A stretch of DNA of 64,000 nt from Dromiciops gliroides (Eukaryota > Chordata > Mammalia > Microbiotheria > Microbiotheriidae). Below the pieces are notes generated by a model, which was not told the origin of the DNA, searched no databases, and was given only the letters and a program-made list of their open reading frames with translations. Below, in pieces: positions 1 through 10,689 of this stretch (position 1 is its first letter; each line of letters opens with the position of its first letter). Made by a program: the position numbers and the translations under genes. The stretch spans positions 380,748,815 through 380,812,814 of the forward strand of contig NC_057861.1 of NCBI RefSeq assembly GCF_019393635.1. Reading direction: 5' to 3'.

Positions 1-642
1 GATAGGATGAAAGAAGATGAATAATAGAATAAATATCATGGGGAAGGGAATAGGATGGAAGGGAAACAGTTAACAATAGTAATCATGAAAAAGAGAAAAG
101 GGGGGAAAATTGTACAAAAAATATTTATAGCAACTCTTGGTGGAGGCTAAGAATTGAGAATCAAGGGAATGTCCATCAATTGAGGAATGATGGAAAAAGC
201 TGTGCTATATGATTGTAGTGGAATGGTCTTGTGCTACAGGAAATGACAAACAAGATGATCTCAGAAAAGCCTTGAAAGTCTAATGAACATCGATGTATTG
301 TGAAGTGAGCAGAGCTGGGAGGACATTGTGCATAGTAACAGCAGTATTGTTCAATGAGCAATTGTGAATGACTTAACTACTCTCGGCAATGCAATGATCC
401 AAGAAAATCCCAAGGAATTAATGAGGAAACTTACTATGCACCCGTATAGAAAGAAGTGATAAAAAGAACACTTGTGGATTGTACATATATAACCTGGTTA
501 CGATCTTGTGGAGGGGGGAGGAAAGGGAGGGAGGGAGGCAGGGAGAAAAATTTGGAACTCTAAATCTTATGAAAATGAATGTTGAAAATTACCCTTACAT
601 TTAACTGGAAAATAAAATAAAATGTTTATTGTTTAAAAAAAA
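1..642 (+). mobile_element. L1 LINE, 3' part, ORF2 absent (HAL1-like), cut by window edge
   Basis: Positions 1-90 match the L1 spacer between ORF1 and ORF2, as also seen at about 43680-43790. The sequence then passes directly to the end of ORF2 and the 3' UTR (TGTGCTA..GAAATGA, AATGATCCAAGA, GAGAAAAATTTGGAACTC) and ends in an A-rich tail near 640. The endonuclease and reverse transcriptase regions are missing. The left end lies outside the window, so the presence of ORF1 cannot be judged. It is non-functional. Confidence 0.8.
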
Positions 643-914
643 ATAAGAAGAGAAAACTTGTAACCCTGAGGAAAACAATCTCAGCTGAATGGTGAGATTG
701 GAAGCCAAATTTTAAAATGTTAAAAAATGTAGAAGAAGAAGAGACAAGTGTAGACATTTTTTCCTAGCAATTTGGCTATGAAAGGGAGGAGAGATATAGA
801 GCAATAAAAACTGTGATATCACTTTACATGTAAAACAAAATATTTCATTTCTAGTTGAAGCTATAGTAATTTACCCAGTTATTTACTATACAAATAATAA
901 ACATTCTATATTAA
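643..914. other. Short spacer between two L1 copies, nothing recognised
   Basis: A/T-rich sequence with no coding frame or repeat that I recognise. It separates the A-rich tail of the first L1 from the 5'-truncated start of the next. Confidence 0.5.
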
Positions 915-3900
915 AAAAATTAAAAAACAGATTTACTCAAATGGAAAAGGAAGTACTGAAGTCACTGAATAAAATAATTCTTTAAAAATTAAAATTGAAC
1001 AAATGGAAACTAATGACTCTATGAGACACCAAGATACCACAAAACAAAATTCATTTTTTTTTAAATTGAAGAAAATGTGAAATTTCTCATTTGAAAAACA
1101 ACAGACCTAGAAAATAGATCCAGTAATGATAATATCAGAATTATTGTAATACTGGAAATTAATGTAATACATGACCAAAATAAAAAGAAGAACAAGAAGC
1201 CTGGACAATATCTTTCAAGAAATTATCTCAAAACACTAGTCTAAAATATTAGAAACAGAGGGCAAAATAAAAATTGAAAGAATTTACTCATCACCACCTG
1301 AATGAGATCTCAAAATGAATACTCCCCAGAACAATATAAGACAAATTTCAAAGATCAAAGAAAAAGTATTGCAAGAAGCCAAAAAGAAACAATTCAAATA
1401 CCATGGAACTAAAGTCATAATTTCACAGGACTTGGAAGCTTCCACATTAAAGAATCACAGGGCTTGGAATATAATATATCAGAAGGAAAAGGAGTTAATT
1501 TACAACCAAGAATCAGAAAAATTGAGTGTATTCTTTCAGAAGAAAAATGGACATTGAATGAAATAGAGGACTTTCAAGCATTTCTGATTAAAAGGCCAGA
1601 GTTGAATAAAAAAATCTGACCTTGAAGTACAAGACTGAAGAGAAAATAAAAATGTAAAAAAGAAGCAAGAAAAACTAAGAAATTTATAAGGTTAAACTCC
1701 TTCTACTTCTATATGATAAAATTTGTAAGTCTTTATAAGTTTATTATAAGAGCAATTATTAGAGCAATTAGGAGTATATGTAAAGAGGATGTGGTCATAT
1801 GGTAATATTGAAGAGATGATAATATTTGTAAGTCTTGAGAACTTTAGTATAAGAATAATTAGGAGTATATCTAGAAAGAGTATGTAGTGATAAGGTAACA
1901 TTGATGGAACCAACATCCCAGAAAACAAAATAAAGGAGTAAAAAGAAATTTCATGGAATAAGAAGGAGGGCAGAAATTGAATGGGGGTGAATTGTCCCTC
2001 CACACACAAAGAGGGCTTAAAAAACTGTCATAGTAGAGGGGAAGATGGGGGGCATGGGCAAAGATTAAACCTTACTCTCATCAAAGTTGGTTCAAAGAAG
2101 GAAAAACAAACACATTCAGTTGGATATAGAAATCTGTTTTACACTTAAGGAAGTTTAAAAAGAGATGGTTATTAGAGAAGGAGGAGGAGAGGACTGATAC
2201 AACGTAGGGGATATTGGGGAAGGTGGTGATCATAAGTAAAACACTTGTGAGAAGGGAGACGGTGGGGGGGTCAGAGTGGGGGGAGAAATAAAGAGTCATC
2301 ATAACTATAAATGTGAATGGGATGAACTCGCCCATTAAACAAAAGTGGATAACAGAATAGATTAAAAACCAAAATCTTACAATGTATTGTTTTCAAGAAA
2401 CACATTTGAAGCAGAGAGACACACACAGAGTACATGTAAAGGACCGGAACAGAAGCTATTATGTTTCAGTTGAAGTAAAGAAAGCAGGGATAGTAATTAT
2501 GATTTCAGACAAATCAAAAGCAAAAATAGATCTAGTTAAAAGAGATAAATTACTTGAAAAAATAAGTGAAAAAGGAATCCTACCAAATTTCTTTCATGAG
2601 AAAAATATGGTACTAATACCCCAACCAGGAAGAGCCAAAACAGAGAAAGAAAATTATAGATCAATCTTGCAAATTAATATAGATACAACAATTTAAAATA
2701 AAATACTAGCCAAACGATTACAGAAATATATCACAAGGATCATACAATGTAATGTGGTAGGATTTATACCAGGAATTCAGGACTGGTTCAATATTAGGAA
2801 TACTATCAGGATAATTGACCATATCAATAACAAAAACAACAGAAATCATATGATTGTCTCAATAGATGTAGAAAAAGCCTTTGACAAAATACAGCACCCA
2901 TTCCTACTAAAAACAATAGAGAGCATAGGAATAAAAGAAGCTTGCCTTAAAATAATAAGTACTCTTTATATAAAACCATCAGCAAGGATTATCTGTAATG
3001 AGAATAACCTAAAAGCCTTCCCAGTACAATCAGGGTTGAAGCAAGGATACACATTATCATCTTCATTATTTAATAATGTATTAGAAATGTTAGCTATAGC
3101 AATAAGAGAAGAAAAAGAAATTAAAGGAATTAGAACAGGTAATGAGGAAACAAAACTATCACTCTTTGCAGATGATATGATGGTATACTTAGAAAATCCT
3201 AGAGAATCAACTAAAAAATTACTTGAAATTATTAACAACTTTAGCAAAGTTGCAGGATACAAAATAAACCCATAAAAATCATCAGAATTTCTATATATTG
3301 CCAATAAAGTACAGCAACAACAGATAGAGAAATTCCATTTAAAATAACAGTGGCCAATATAAAACACTTGGGAGTCTACCTCCCAAGACAAACACAGCAA
3401 CTATTTGACCAGAACTACATAACACTTTTCACAGAAATAAAGTCAGATGTAAACAAATGGAAAAATATTCATTGCTCATGGGTAGGCAGAGTCAATATAA
3501 TAAAAATGACAAACCTACATAAGTTAATTTACTTATTTAGTGATATGCCAAATTATCAAAAATATTTTATAGAGCTAGAAAAAATAATAACAAAATTCAT
3601 CTGGAATAACCAAAGTTCAAGAATATCATGGGAATTAATGAAAAATTATGAAAGAAGTAGTCTAGCAGTATCAGATCTCAAACCATATTATAAAGTGGTA
3701 ATTATCAAAATAATCTGGTACTGGCTAAGCAATAGAGAGGTAGATCAGTGGAATAGAATAGATTAAAATTATATTATAGTAAGTGACTATAGTGATGTAA
3801 AATATGGTAAACCCAAAGGTCCAAGCTTTTGGAACAACAATTCATTATTTGACAAAAACTAATGGGAAAACTGGAAAACAGTTTGAGAGAAACTAGGTTT

Positions 3901-4384
3901 AGTTAGACCAACATCTCACACCATATACTAAAATAAGGCCAAAATGGATACATGATTTACACATAAAGGATGATACCATAAGCAAATTAAGGAAGTATGG
4001 AATAATTTAACTGTCAGATTCATGATCAGAGGAAGAATTTAAAACCAAAGAAGATATAGAGAATATAATAAAATGTAAAATAGATAAGTTTGATTATATA
4101 CAATTAAAAAGCTTTTGCACAAACATAACTACTCTGACCAAGATTACAAGGGAGGTAGAAAACTGGGAAACAATTTTTGAAACAAATATCTTTGATAATG
4201 GCCTTATTTCTTGTACAAAATGACAAATATGATAATGTTTTACATAGTCATACGTGTATTACCCATATCTGATTGCTTACTGCCTTAGGGAAGGTGAGGG
4301 GAGAGAGGGAAAGGGCAATAAAAATTGGAACCTCAAACTATAAATAAAAATGTTTATTATTTAAAAAACAAAACAAAACAAAAA
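915..4384 (+). mobile_element. L1 LINE, 5'-truncated, ORF1 and ORF2 remnants
   Basis: ORF1 remains run from about 930 to 1640: coiled-coil end, then the C-terminal domain with EKVLQEAKKKQFKYHG and LEASTLKNHRAWN. A GA-rich inter-ORF spacer follows. ORF2 begins near 2290; its endonuclease part is cut at about 2540 and resumes near 2550 at the pre-RT region. The reverse transcriptase part (2754-3275) has [24 protein letters not shown], a GLKQGYTLS variant of motif B, and FADD in the catalytic motif C at about 3168. A further ORF2 piece (3350-3766) has FIWNN. The 3' UTR ends in an A-rich tail at 4384. Stops and frame breaks in both ORFs make it a dead copy. Confidence 0.9.
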
Positions 4385-4439
4385 CAGCTATGAAGTCTAC
4401 TTCCACCAACCCCTTCCACATTTAAACAGATACCTTTAT

Positions 4440-4926
4440 CTTCTTGAGGCCAAAAATCCCATGCATTTTTAATTATTCATCACTTGCCATGACCTCTAAA
4501 CTTTTCACCTTTTTGTTCCTCATTTTGTCAGTGTTATATCTAAAATGTCGTAACTATAACTGAATATGATATCCCAGCTGTGGTCAGAATAGGATAGGAT
4601 AGAATGAAGTAGAATTATCCCCTTCTCATTCCTGGTAACTATGTTGCTTTTACTGAAGTTTTTTGTTTTTGTTTTTGTTTGGTGGTTTTTTTGTTTGTTT
4701 GTTTTTTGTTTTTTTGTGGGGGTGGGTGGTGGGTTATGGTATCACATCACACAATTGAGTCATATTATGCTTGTGAAACACTTAAACCCTCACATACTTT
4801 TAATTGAAGAGTTATTCAACAATGCTTCCCTCATCTTATACTTGTACAGCTACTTCCCAAACATAATGTAGATTATTCTTGTATCCCATTATTTTCCACA
4901 TTATTAGATTCAGTGTAATATTGAAG
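4440..4926 (-). mobile_element. CR1/L3-type LINE fragment (old)
   Basis: Phrases such as ATATCCCAGCTGTGGTCAGA, CATTCCTGGTAACTATGTTG, a cluster reading like CATCTTATACTTGTACAG and a final CACATTATTAGATTCAGTG resemble the antisense of the ancient mammalian L3/CR1 3' region. A T/G-rich low-complexity stretch (4660-4735) interrupts it. Strand is assigned from memory of the family. Divergence is high, so the family call is tentative. Confidence 0.4.
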
Positions 4927-4928
4927 AC

Positions 4929-5128
4929 CAGTGGACTCAAACTCAGATACAAATGAATCCCAACTGGCCTCATATTGACTAAGAAAACTACATATTAATA
5001 TTATATATTTTCAATTGTGTTTTAATTTATTTTTAAAACTATTTTCCATTTGCATTTTTTTAGTTTGGGCCACAAAGGGAGTGTTGAAAGCCTCTGGCTG
5101 CTGGCAGGTCATGAGTTTAACATCTCTG
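4929..5128. mobile_element. hAT-like palindromic DNA element (MITE)
   Basis: A 200-bp unit begins CAGTGGACTCAAACTCA and ends TGAGTTTAACATCTCTG, imperfect terminal inverted repeats with 12 of 17 positions paired. The interior (GCCTCATATTGACT... and GGGCCACAAAGGGAGTG... CTGGCAGGTCATGAG) resembles known non-autonomous hAT/Charlie-like repeats with GGCC-rich arms. The flanking 8-mers (4921-4928 and 5129-5136) agree at 5 of 8 positions, as an old 8-bp duplication might. No transposase is present. Confidence 0.5.
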
Positions 5129-5740
5129 TTTCAGATGACATAGAATTTTTTGAATGCTGACTTTTTCATTCATTGATTTGAGTATGCATACTACCTTTTA
5201 TCACTTTCTTTTTTTCTAATTAATTAATCTATTTATATAACATTTTAATTTTTGCCATTTACATGTAAAACCAATTTTAACATCCATTTTTAAACATTGT
5301 GTTTCAAATTCTCTCTATTCCTCACCCTCCCACCCTTTGAGAAGGCAAGCAATCCATTATAAGTTATACACATGTAGCTATGCAAGTCAATTTCATATTA
5401 GTCATGTGTGAAAGAAAATGACAGAATAGTCAAGAAAAATAAGTTTAAAAAAAGTTTCAATCTATATTCAGATACTATCAGTTCTTTATATGGGAATAGA
5501 TAGCATTTTCATCAGAATTTATTCAGAGTTGTCTTGGATCATTGTTTTGCTAATAATAGCTAAGTCATTCACAGGTGATCATCTCACAATTTTGTAGTTA
5601 CTTTTACATGGTACATTTCACTTTACATCAGTTCATGTAAGTCTTTCCAGGTTTGTCTCAGAGCATTCTGTTCATCATTTCTTATGGTACAATAGTATTC
5701 CATCATAATCACATAGTACAGTTCGTTCAACCATTCCCCA

Positions 5741-6112
5741 TGTTAAGGGCTAAAATTCTAGCTAGTCTGTCTAAAATATCTAATGAGTGGTCGCCAATAA
5801 ATTATAAGCTTTAGCAAGAGTTAGGCTTTTAAGCATTTATTAAGGAAAACAAGAATTTGGTAAAGAGAGAGAGAAAGGCCTAGATTCCTATCTATTAAAG
5901 GGAGAGCACATTTCTAGCTCCGCTCTCCTCCAGAGTCCAAAGGAAAGAGAGCGAGAGTGAGCGCCAGTCTCTTCCTTCCTCCTCCCACTAGCCCGCGTCA
6001 CTTCCTGACGCCAAAGAAAAGACTCCTGGTCTTGACCTCAAAGACCTTCGCTTCATGGGTGGAACTCTTCTACAGTAAGTCTCCAGCAGGTGGCGTCATT
6101 CTAATCGTTACA
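5741..6112 (-). repeat. 3' LTR of element A
   Basis: Same length and ends as the right-hand LTR. The adjoining interior sequence on the minus strand is AACAAAGCGGGGAAC, a polypurine-tract-like primer site for plus-strand synthesis. Confidence 0.9.
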
Positions 6113-6860
6113 GTTCCCCGCTTTGTTTCCTCATGAAACGGTACGTTTCCTTGATGAAACAGTCAAAAATAACAGAATATAATAACCTATGCTAACTAAC
6201 AATAAAGAAAAGGGAGAGAGGAAAGTTTTGTTCAGAGGGGCGATTTTTTGTCCTCATGAACTGACGCTTTGATATCGGTCATGCAAAGGGAGGGCCTCTG
6301 CAGAGAATACATGTTACAGATGGTATATATTATAACAGAAAGAGAAAAAGAAAAAAACAACAAAAACAAAACAAAACTTTTCATTTAAAGTCTCTGAAAG
6401 TTTTTTCTCAGATGTCCTCTAGGTGCAGTCATGGAATGGAAGTCTTTTCAGGGGTTGATGTGTGGATGCTGGTAATCAGCCAGGAAAATTTCCTACAAAA
6501 TTGAGCTTAACACAACTTTAAAATAGCTTTGTCAATAATCAAATCAAACAATGCAAGTTCTCAAAAACATGTCTAAGGGAATTCAGAATTTTATTTGTTA
6601 CACATAAAAAACAAAAATTGAAACATTCTTTAAAATTAATATTAATATAGTCCCCCCTCCTGGAGGGTAATTGAGAAGACAATTGCTGCGATATTAATTT
6701 TTAAAAATAATTTTTATCTTTGTTTCATCACTTTTTGCATCATCTGCCTAATTATCCTCATGCCATTATGAGAAATTAAAAAATCTAATATAATTGGTAA
6801 CAGGTGTCAAGGACAAATTCAACACTGTATTTATCATGACACCTGAGATAATTATGGGGG

Positions 6861-7337
6861 TTACCATAAAAGAACAGAGAAATGAGCATGCACATCAGAT
6901 CTCTGGACTTCCCTGGCAGGGGAATCAATGGGCTTGGCCATGGGAGGAGTAGAGGGTGGGGTCTGGAGAGGAGGGGAGGGACCAGCGTAATTTGAATCAG
7001 ACTTGATTTTGAACTCAGGCCTGGATTCCTCTTCCCCCACTTTGCCTCCAGGAGCTAGGGGATTAAAAGCTTTTAGAGGGTGGGTCGTTGCCTCCAGGCA
7101 TGCAAAGTTAGAACTGGGAAAAGCTGCAGGAATCTCTTCAGGTTTCTCTGAAAAAGCATGATTGGGAGAGGGGGAGATATTTCCTTGTGTGAGTAAGTTG
7201 CTGGCTCTTTTAACAAAAATAAAAAGAAAAATAGAAAATCCACAAAAACAAAGCATTAACGTGATCTTATCCCTCATTTGTCTGGTTAAACAGACTAAAA
7301 TCAAAAATAGGGTAATTAGGGAGTTTAAAAGGCCCAT
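6861..7337 (-). CDS. 158-aa open frame inside LTR element A, unassigned
   Basis: The frame opens 135 bp downstream of the 5' LTR, where gag would normally begin, and stays open for 158 codons. The N-terminal third is hydrophobic, with two possible membrane segments (about residues 4-18 and 24-42: LNSLITLFLILVCL and ITLMLCFCGFSIFLFIFV). The C-terminal half is proline-rich and acidic (EKPEEIPAAFP, GPSPPLQTPPSTPPMAKP), somewhat like the spacer domain of gamma-retroviral Gag. I do not recognise a conserved domain. It may be a diverged gag start, an env-tail fusion, or chance. Treat it as part of a fossil element. Confidence 0.35.
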   Translation of the reverse strand: MGLLNSLITLFLILVCLTRQMRDKITLMLCFCGFSIFLFIFVKRASNLLTQGNISPSPNHAFSEKPEEIPAAFPSSNFACLEATTHPLKAFNPLAPGGKVGEEESRPEFKIKSDSNYAGPSPPLQTPPSTPPMAKPIDSPAREVQRSDVHAHFSVLLW

Positions 7338-7427
7338 TTGAAAAAAATTAAAGGGAAAACACAGCCAGTACGCCAGTACTTAGCAGTTAAAAGGAGAGGG
7401 TAGGGGAAATTTCTTACCCAACCAGAA

Positions 7428-7470
7428 GATCAGAAGACTGAGGTTTAGCTTTCCTCTTCGTGGTCAGTCA
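7428..7470 (-). other. Primer-binding region of element A with extended tRNA-Arg similarity
   Basis: The plus-strand text reads like the 3' half of tRNA-Arg (CCG/TCG type): GATCAGAAGACTGAGG (15 of 16 matching the anticodon stem, variable loop and T-stem start), a diverged T-loop, then TTCGTGGTC identical to the acceptor side and a CCA-like end. An ordinary retroviral primer site would cover only about 18 nt. It lies 2 bp from the 5' LTR. Confidence 0.7.
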
Positions 7471-7472
7471 TC

Positions 7473-7844
7473 TGTTAAGGGCTAAAATTCTAGCTAGTCT
7501 GTCTAAAATATCTAATGAGTGGTCGCCAATAAATTATAAGCTTTAGCAAGAGTTAGGCTTTTAAGCATTTATTAAGGAAAACAAGAATTTGGTAAAGAGA
7601 GAGAGAAAGGCCTAGATTCCTATCTATTAAAGGGAGAGCACATTTCTAGCTCCGCTCTCCACCAGAGTCCAAAGGAAAGAGAGTGAGACTGAGCGCCAGT
7701 CTCTTCCTTCCTCCTCCCACTAGCCCGTGTCACTTCCTGATGCCAAAGAAAAGACTCCTGGTCTTGCCCTCAAAGACCTTCACTTCATGGGTGGAACTCT
7801 TCTACAGTAAGTCTCCAGCAGGTGGCGTCATTCCAATCATTACA
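7473..7844 (-). repeat. 5' LTR of element A
   Basis: It starts (minus strand) TGTAATGATTGGAATGACGC and ends TTAGCCCTTAACA. AATAAA lies in the CCTTAATAAATGC context, as expected for the R region. It matches the left copy at about 363 of 372 positions. Confidence 0.9.
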
Positions 7845-9476
7845 CCCATTTGATGGGAATCCCCTCAATTTCCAAATATTTGACACCAGAAAAAATAGCT
7901 ACTATAAATATTTTTGTACATATAGCTTCTTTTCCTTTTTTAAAAAAATCTTTTTGGATATAGACCTAGTAGGGGTATTGCTAGATCGAAGAGTCTGCAT
8001 GGTCTTATAGGCCCTTTGGCATAGTTCTAAATAACTCTCCAGAATGGTTGAATCAGTTTAGAACTTCACTAACAGTACATTAATGAATCATTTCCCCCAT
8101 ATACCCTACAAAATTACAATTTTCTTTTGCTGACCCATTATCTAATCCTATAGGTGTGAGGTAATACAGCAGAATTGATTTAACTTGCATCTGTCCAATC
8201 ATTAGTGTGTTAGAGCATTTTTTAATATGGCTATAGATAGCTTTGATTATTTCACCTGAAAACTGTCCACATCTTTTGATCATTTATCATTTGGGGAATA
8301 GCTCTTATTTTAACAAATTTGACTCACTTATTTTATGTTGGAGAGCCAATTCTTATGAGAATAAGGTTCACTTACTCCTCTGCACCTTCTCATCTTCTTC
8401 ACTGTATAAGCTTTTTACTTGCTTCTTTTATGTGAGATCATTTTTCCCATTCCACTTTTCCCTTCCCCTATCTCCCATTGTATTCTTCTCTCACCCCTTA
8501 ATTTTATTTTTTATATATCATCTCTTCATATTCAACTCAGACCTGTGCCATCTCTCTATATGTACTCCATCAAACTGTCCTATTAATTAGAAAGTTCTTA
8601 TGAGTTACAAGCATCATCTTCCCACACAAACAGTTTAAACTTTTAAAATTCCTTATGATTTCCTTCTCTTGTTTACCTTTTTCTGCTTCTATTGAGTCTT
8701 GTATTTGAAAGTCAAATTATCTCTTGAGGTCAGGTCTTTTCATCAAGAATCCCAGAAAGTCCTCTCTTTCATTAAGTGGTCATTTTTCCTTTGAACAATT
8801 AAAATCAGTTTTGCTGGATAGGTGGTTCTTGATTTTAATCCTAGTTCCTTTGCCCTCTGGAATATATTCTAAGCTGTCAAATCCTTTAATATAGAAGCTT
8901 CTAAATTTTATTGGTATCCTTACTGTGGCTCTACAATACTTGAATTGTTTATTTCTGGTTGCCTGAAATATTTTCTCTTTGTATTAGAAGCTCTGGAATT
9001 GGGCTATAATATTCCTGGTAGTTTTCATTTTGAGATTTCTTTCAGGAGGTGATTGCTAAATCCTTCCAATTTCTATTTTACCCTCTGGTTCTAGAATATC
9101 ATAGCAGTTTTCCCTGACTATTTCTTGGAAGATGATATCATGGTTTTCAGATATTCCAATAATTTTAAAATTATCTCCACTGGATCTATTTTCCAGGTCA
9201 GTTTTTTTTTCCAACAAGATATTTCACATTGCCTTCTTTTTTTTCATTCTTTTGATTTTGCTTTATTGTTTCTTGATTTCTTGAGACCAATTCGTATTTC
9301 TCTTGGAGGTTTTGGATATAGGAGCTTTGACTATGTTACCTTCTTCTGAATAAGTGTTTTGATATTCCTTATCATCATAATAACTTTCTATGTTGTTTGC
9401 TCATTTTCTTATCCTTTTTCTTAACTTTAAGGGTGGAGGGGGCATTGTCCCAAGCTTCAGGGTGTTTGCACAGGTA

Positions 9477-9622
9477 TTTTTTTTTGGGGGGGGCAATGAA
9501 GATTAAGTGACTTGCCTAGGGTCACACAGCTAGTAAGTGTCATGTATGAGGCTGGATTTGAACTCAGGGACTCCTGAATCCAGTACTGGTGCTTTATCCA
9601 CTGTGCAACCTAGCTACCTCTT
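9477..9622 (-). mobile_element. Marsupial tRNA-class SINE (Mar1/WSINE type)
   Basis: On the minus strand it carries the SINE head (GAGGTAGCTAGGTTGCACAG), the middle (TTCAAATCCAGCCTC) and the end (CTAGGCAAGTCACTTAA), followed by an A-rich tail. It is inserted in the 5' UTR of the surrounding L1. Confidence 0.85.
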
Positions 9623-10228
9623 GTGCAGGCATTTTTAGAGATATTTCTATGTACCTGTAAATTTTGAGTTCTGCCAAAGTGCTATGATCTAAGGAGAGTT
9701 GTGTTTACTAATCTACTGGCCTGTGCTTTGCTCTGTGAGTGACCATAAACCTGCTTTTTTGTCCTGGAACTGTGAGGAGGGTCAGTGATCCACTGGGGCC
9801 ACAAACTGGTGTGCTAGTTCTCCTCCCTTCCCTGGGACTGCCACCCAATACTGGTACACAGATCAGAATATGGGCAAAGCCATAGAGTTCTGCCTCAGTG
9901 TTATCAAGGAGAATCCTGTAATTTCCTTCTGGCCAATTTTTTGACCCTTTTACCATCTGTGGGTTAAGAGTTCCAACAGCAGTTGCTGCTACTGCTGATT
10001 CAGTGGCTTCAATGGCTTGATCATCGTTTCGTAATTCTGGGGTCTTCTCAGGGTGAGTCCTGCACTGGAATGTGCTCCACTCTCACTCAGGTGAGAAAGA
10101 CCTTTCCAGCAGTCCTTCAAAGTTGTCTTTTGTGGGTTTTTTCTTATCCATGAGTTGTCTTAAGGCATTATTTGAAGGTGTTAGGAAGACTCTTGGGGAG
10201 AGCTTAAGCAAGTCACTGCCTTTCCTCT

Positions 10229-10238
10229 GCCATCTTGG
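10229..10238 (-). promoter_or_regulatory. YY1-type site at the L1 5' end
   Basis: CCAAGATGGC on the minus strand, about 10 bp inside the L1 start. L1 families carry a YY1 site here that sets the transcription start. The copy is dead, so this is a relic. Confidence 0.5.
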
Positions 10239-10249
10239 CTGACCCTCTT

Positions 10250-10385
10250 TTTATCATTCTTAAAGCTGATGAGGTTGCCATCTATGCCTTTATGCAAGCC
10301 ATCTACAATATTTCCCAGAGCACCAACACAGACCTTGGGGTACTACACTAAACTCCTGATTCTACATTGGCATTATAATCAGTCT
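10250..10385 (-). mobile_element. CR1/L3-type LINE fragment (old)
   Basis: The text ATCTATGCCTTTATGCAAGC, CAATATTTCCCAGAGCACCA and ACAGACCTTGGGGTACTACA parallels the antisense of the L3/CR1 ORF region (hinge before the RT core). It is short and diverged. Confidence 0.4.
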
Positions 10386-10689
10386 CAAATTTAGAGATTT
10401 TAGAGAGTTAGCTGAAACTCAGAAAGGAATTAGGACTTGCCCATAATCACATTATTTAGAAATGTTTGAGGATGATTTGGATCTTTTTTCTAAATTCTAT
10501 CCATATTGTATTCTTCACTATCCTATTTCAATTATTTGCATGTTTCTTCCTTTTTCACCCTCTGAAGGAGTATCAGAAGAGAAAGAAGGAAGCCTACTGC
10601 AGTCAATGTACTATGGTCTTAGTAACTGTAGAATTAACTGAAAGCTCTAGGAAATACAAGATCCCAACTTATTGTTTCTTTCTTTTTTC

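Larger units (their letters stand above)
5741..7844 (-). mobile_element. Two-LTR endogenous retrovirus-like element A, short and non-autonomous
   Basis: The LTRs are 372 bp each (5741-6112 and 7473-7844), begin TGT and end ACA, and are flanked by a 4-bp duplication CCCA (5737-5740 and 7845-7848) inside L1 sequence. The interior is only about 1.36 kb: a tRNA-Arg-like primer region at 7428-7470 next to the 5' LTR (right copy), and a purine-rich tract beside the 3' LTR near 6113-6124. No pol or env domain is visible. The 3' part (6113-6340) matches the same region of element C, so they are one family, probably class I (gamma-like). The LTRs differ at about 9 positions (2.4%), suggesting a few million years at usual mammalian rates. 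It looks structurally whole for a non-coding derivative but is defective as a virus. Confidence 0.85.
5205..10247 (-). mobile_element. L1 LINE with 5' UTR and ORF1 but almost no ORF2 (HAL1-like), split by an LTR element
   Basis: Read on the minus strand, it starts at 10247 with the 5' UTR and GCCAAGATGGC. ORF1 remnants run from about 9400 down to 8700, and the inter-ORF spacer to about 8370. It then goes straight into the last part of ORF2 (8330 to 7845) and, after the LTR element at 5741-7844, the 3' UTR down to about 5205. Reverse transcriptase and endonuclease sequences are absent. A SINE (9477-9622) sits in the 5' UTR. ORF1 is broken by several stops and frame changes. Confidence 0.85.

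Noticed and set aside
7428-7470. A real tRNA-Arg gene or tRNA-derived SINE
   Set aside because: Only the 3' half is present, the T-loop is diverged, and it sits next to an LTR at the primer-site position in two elements.
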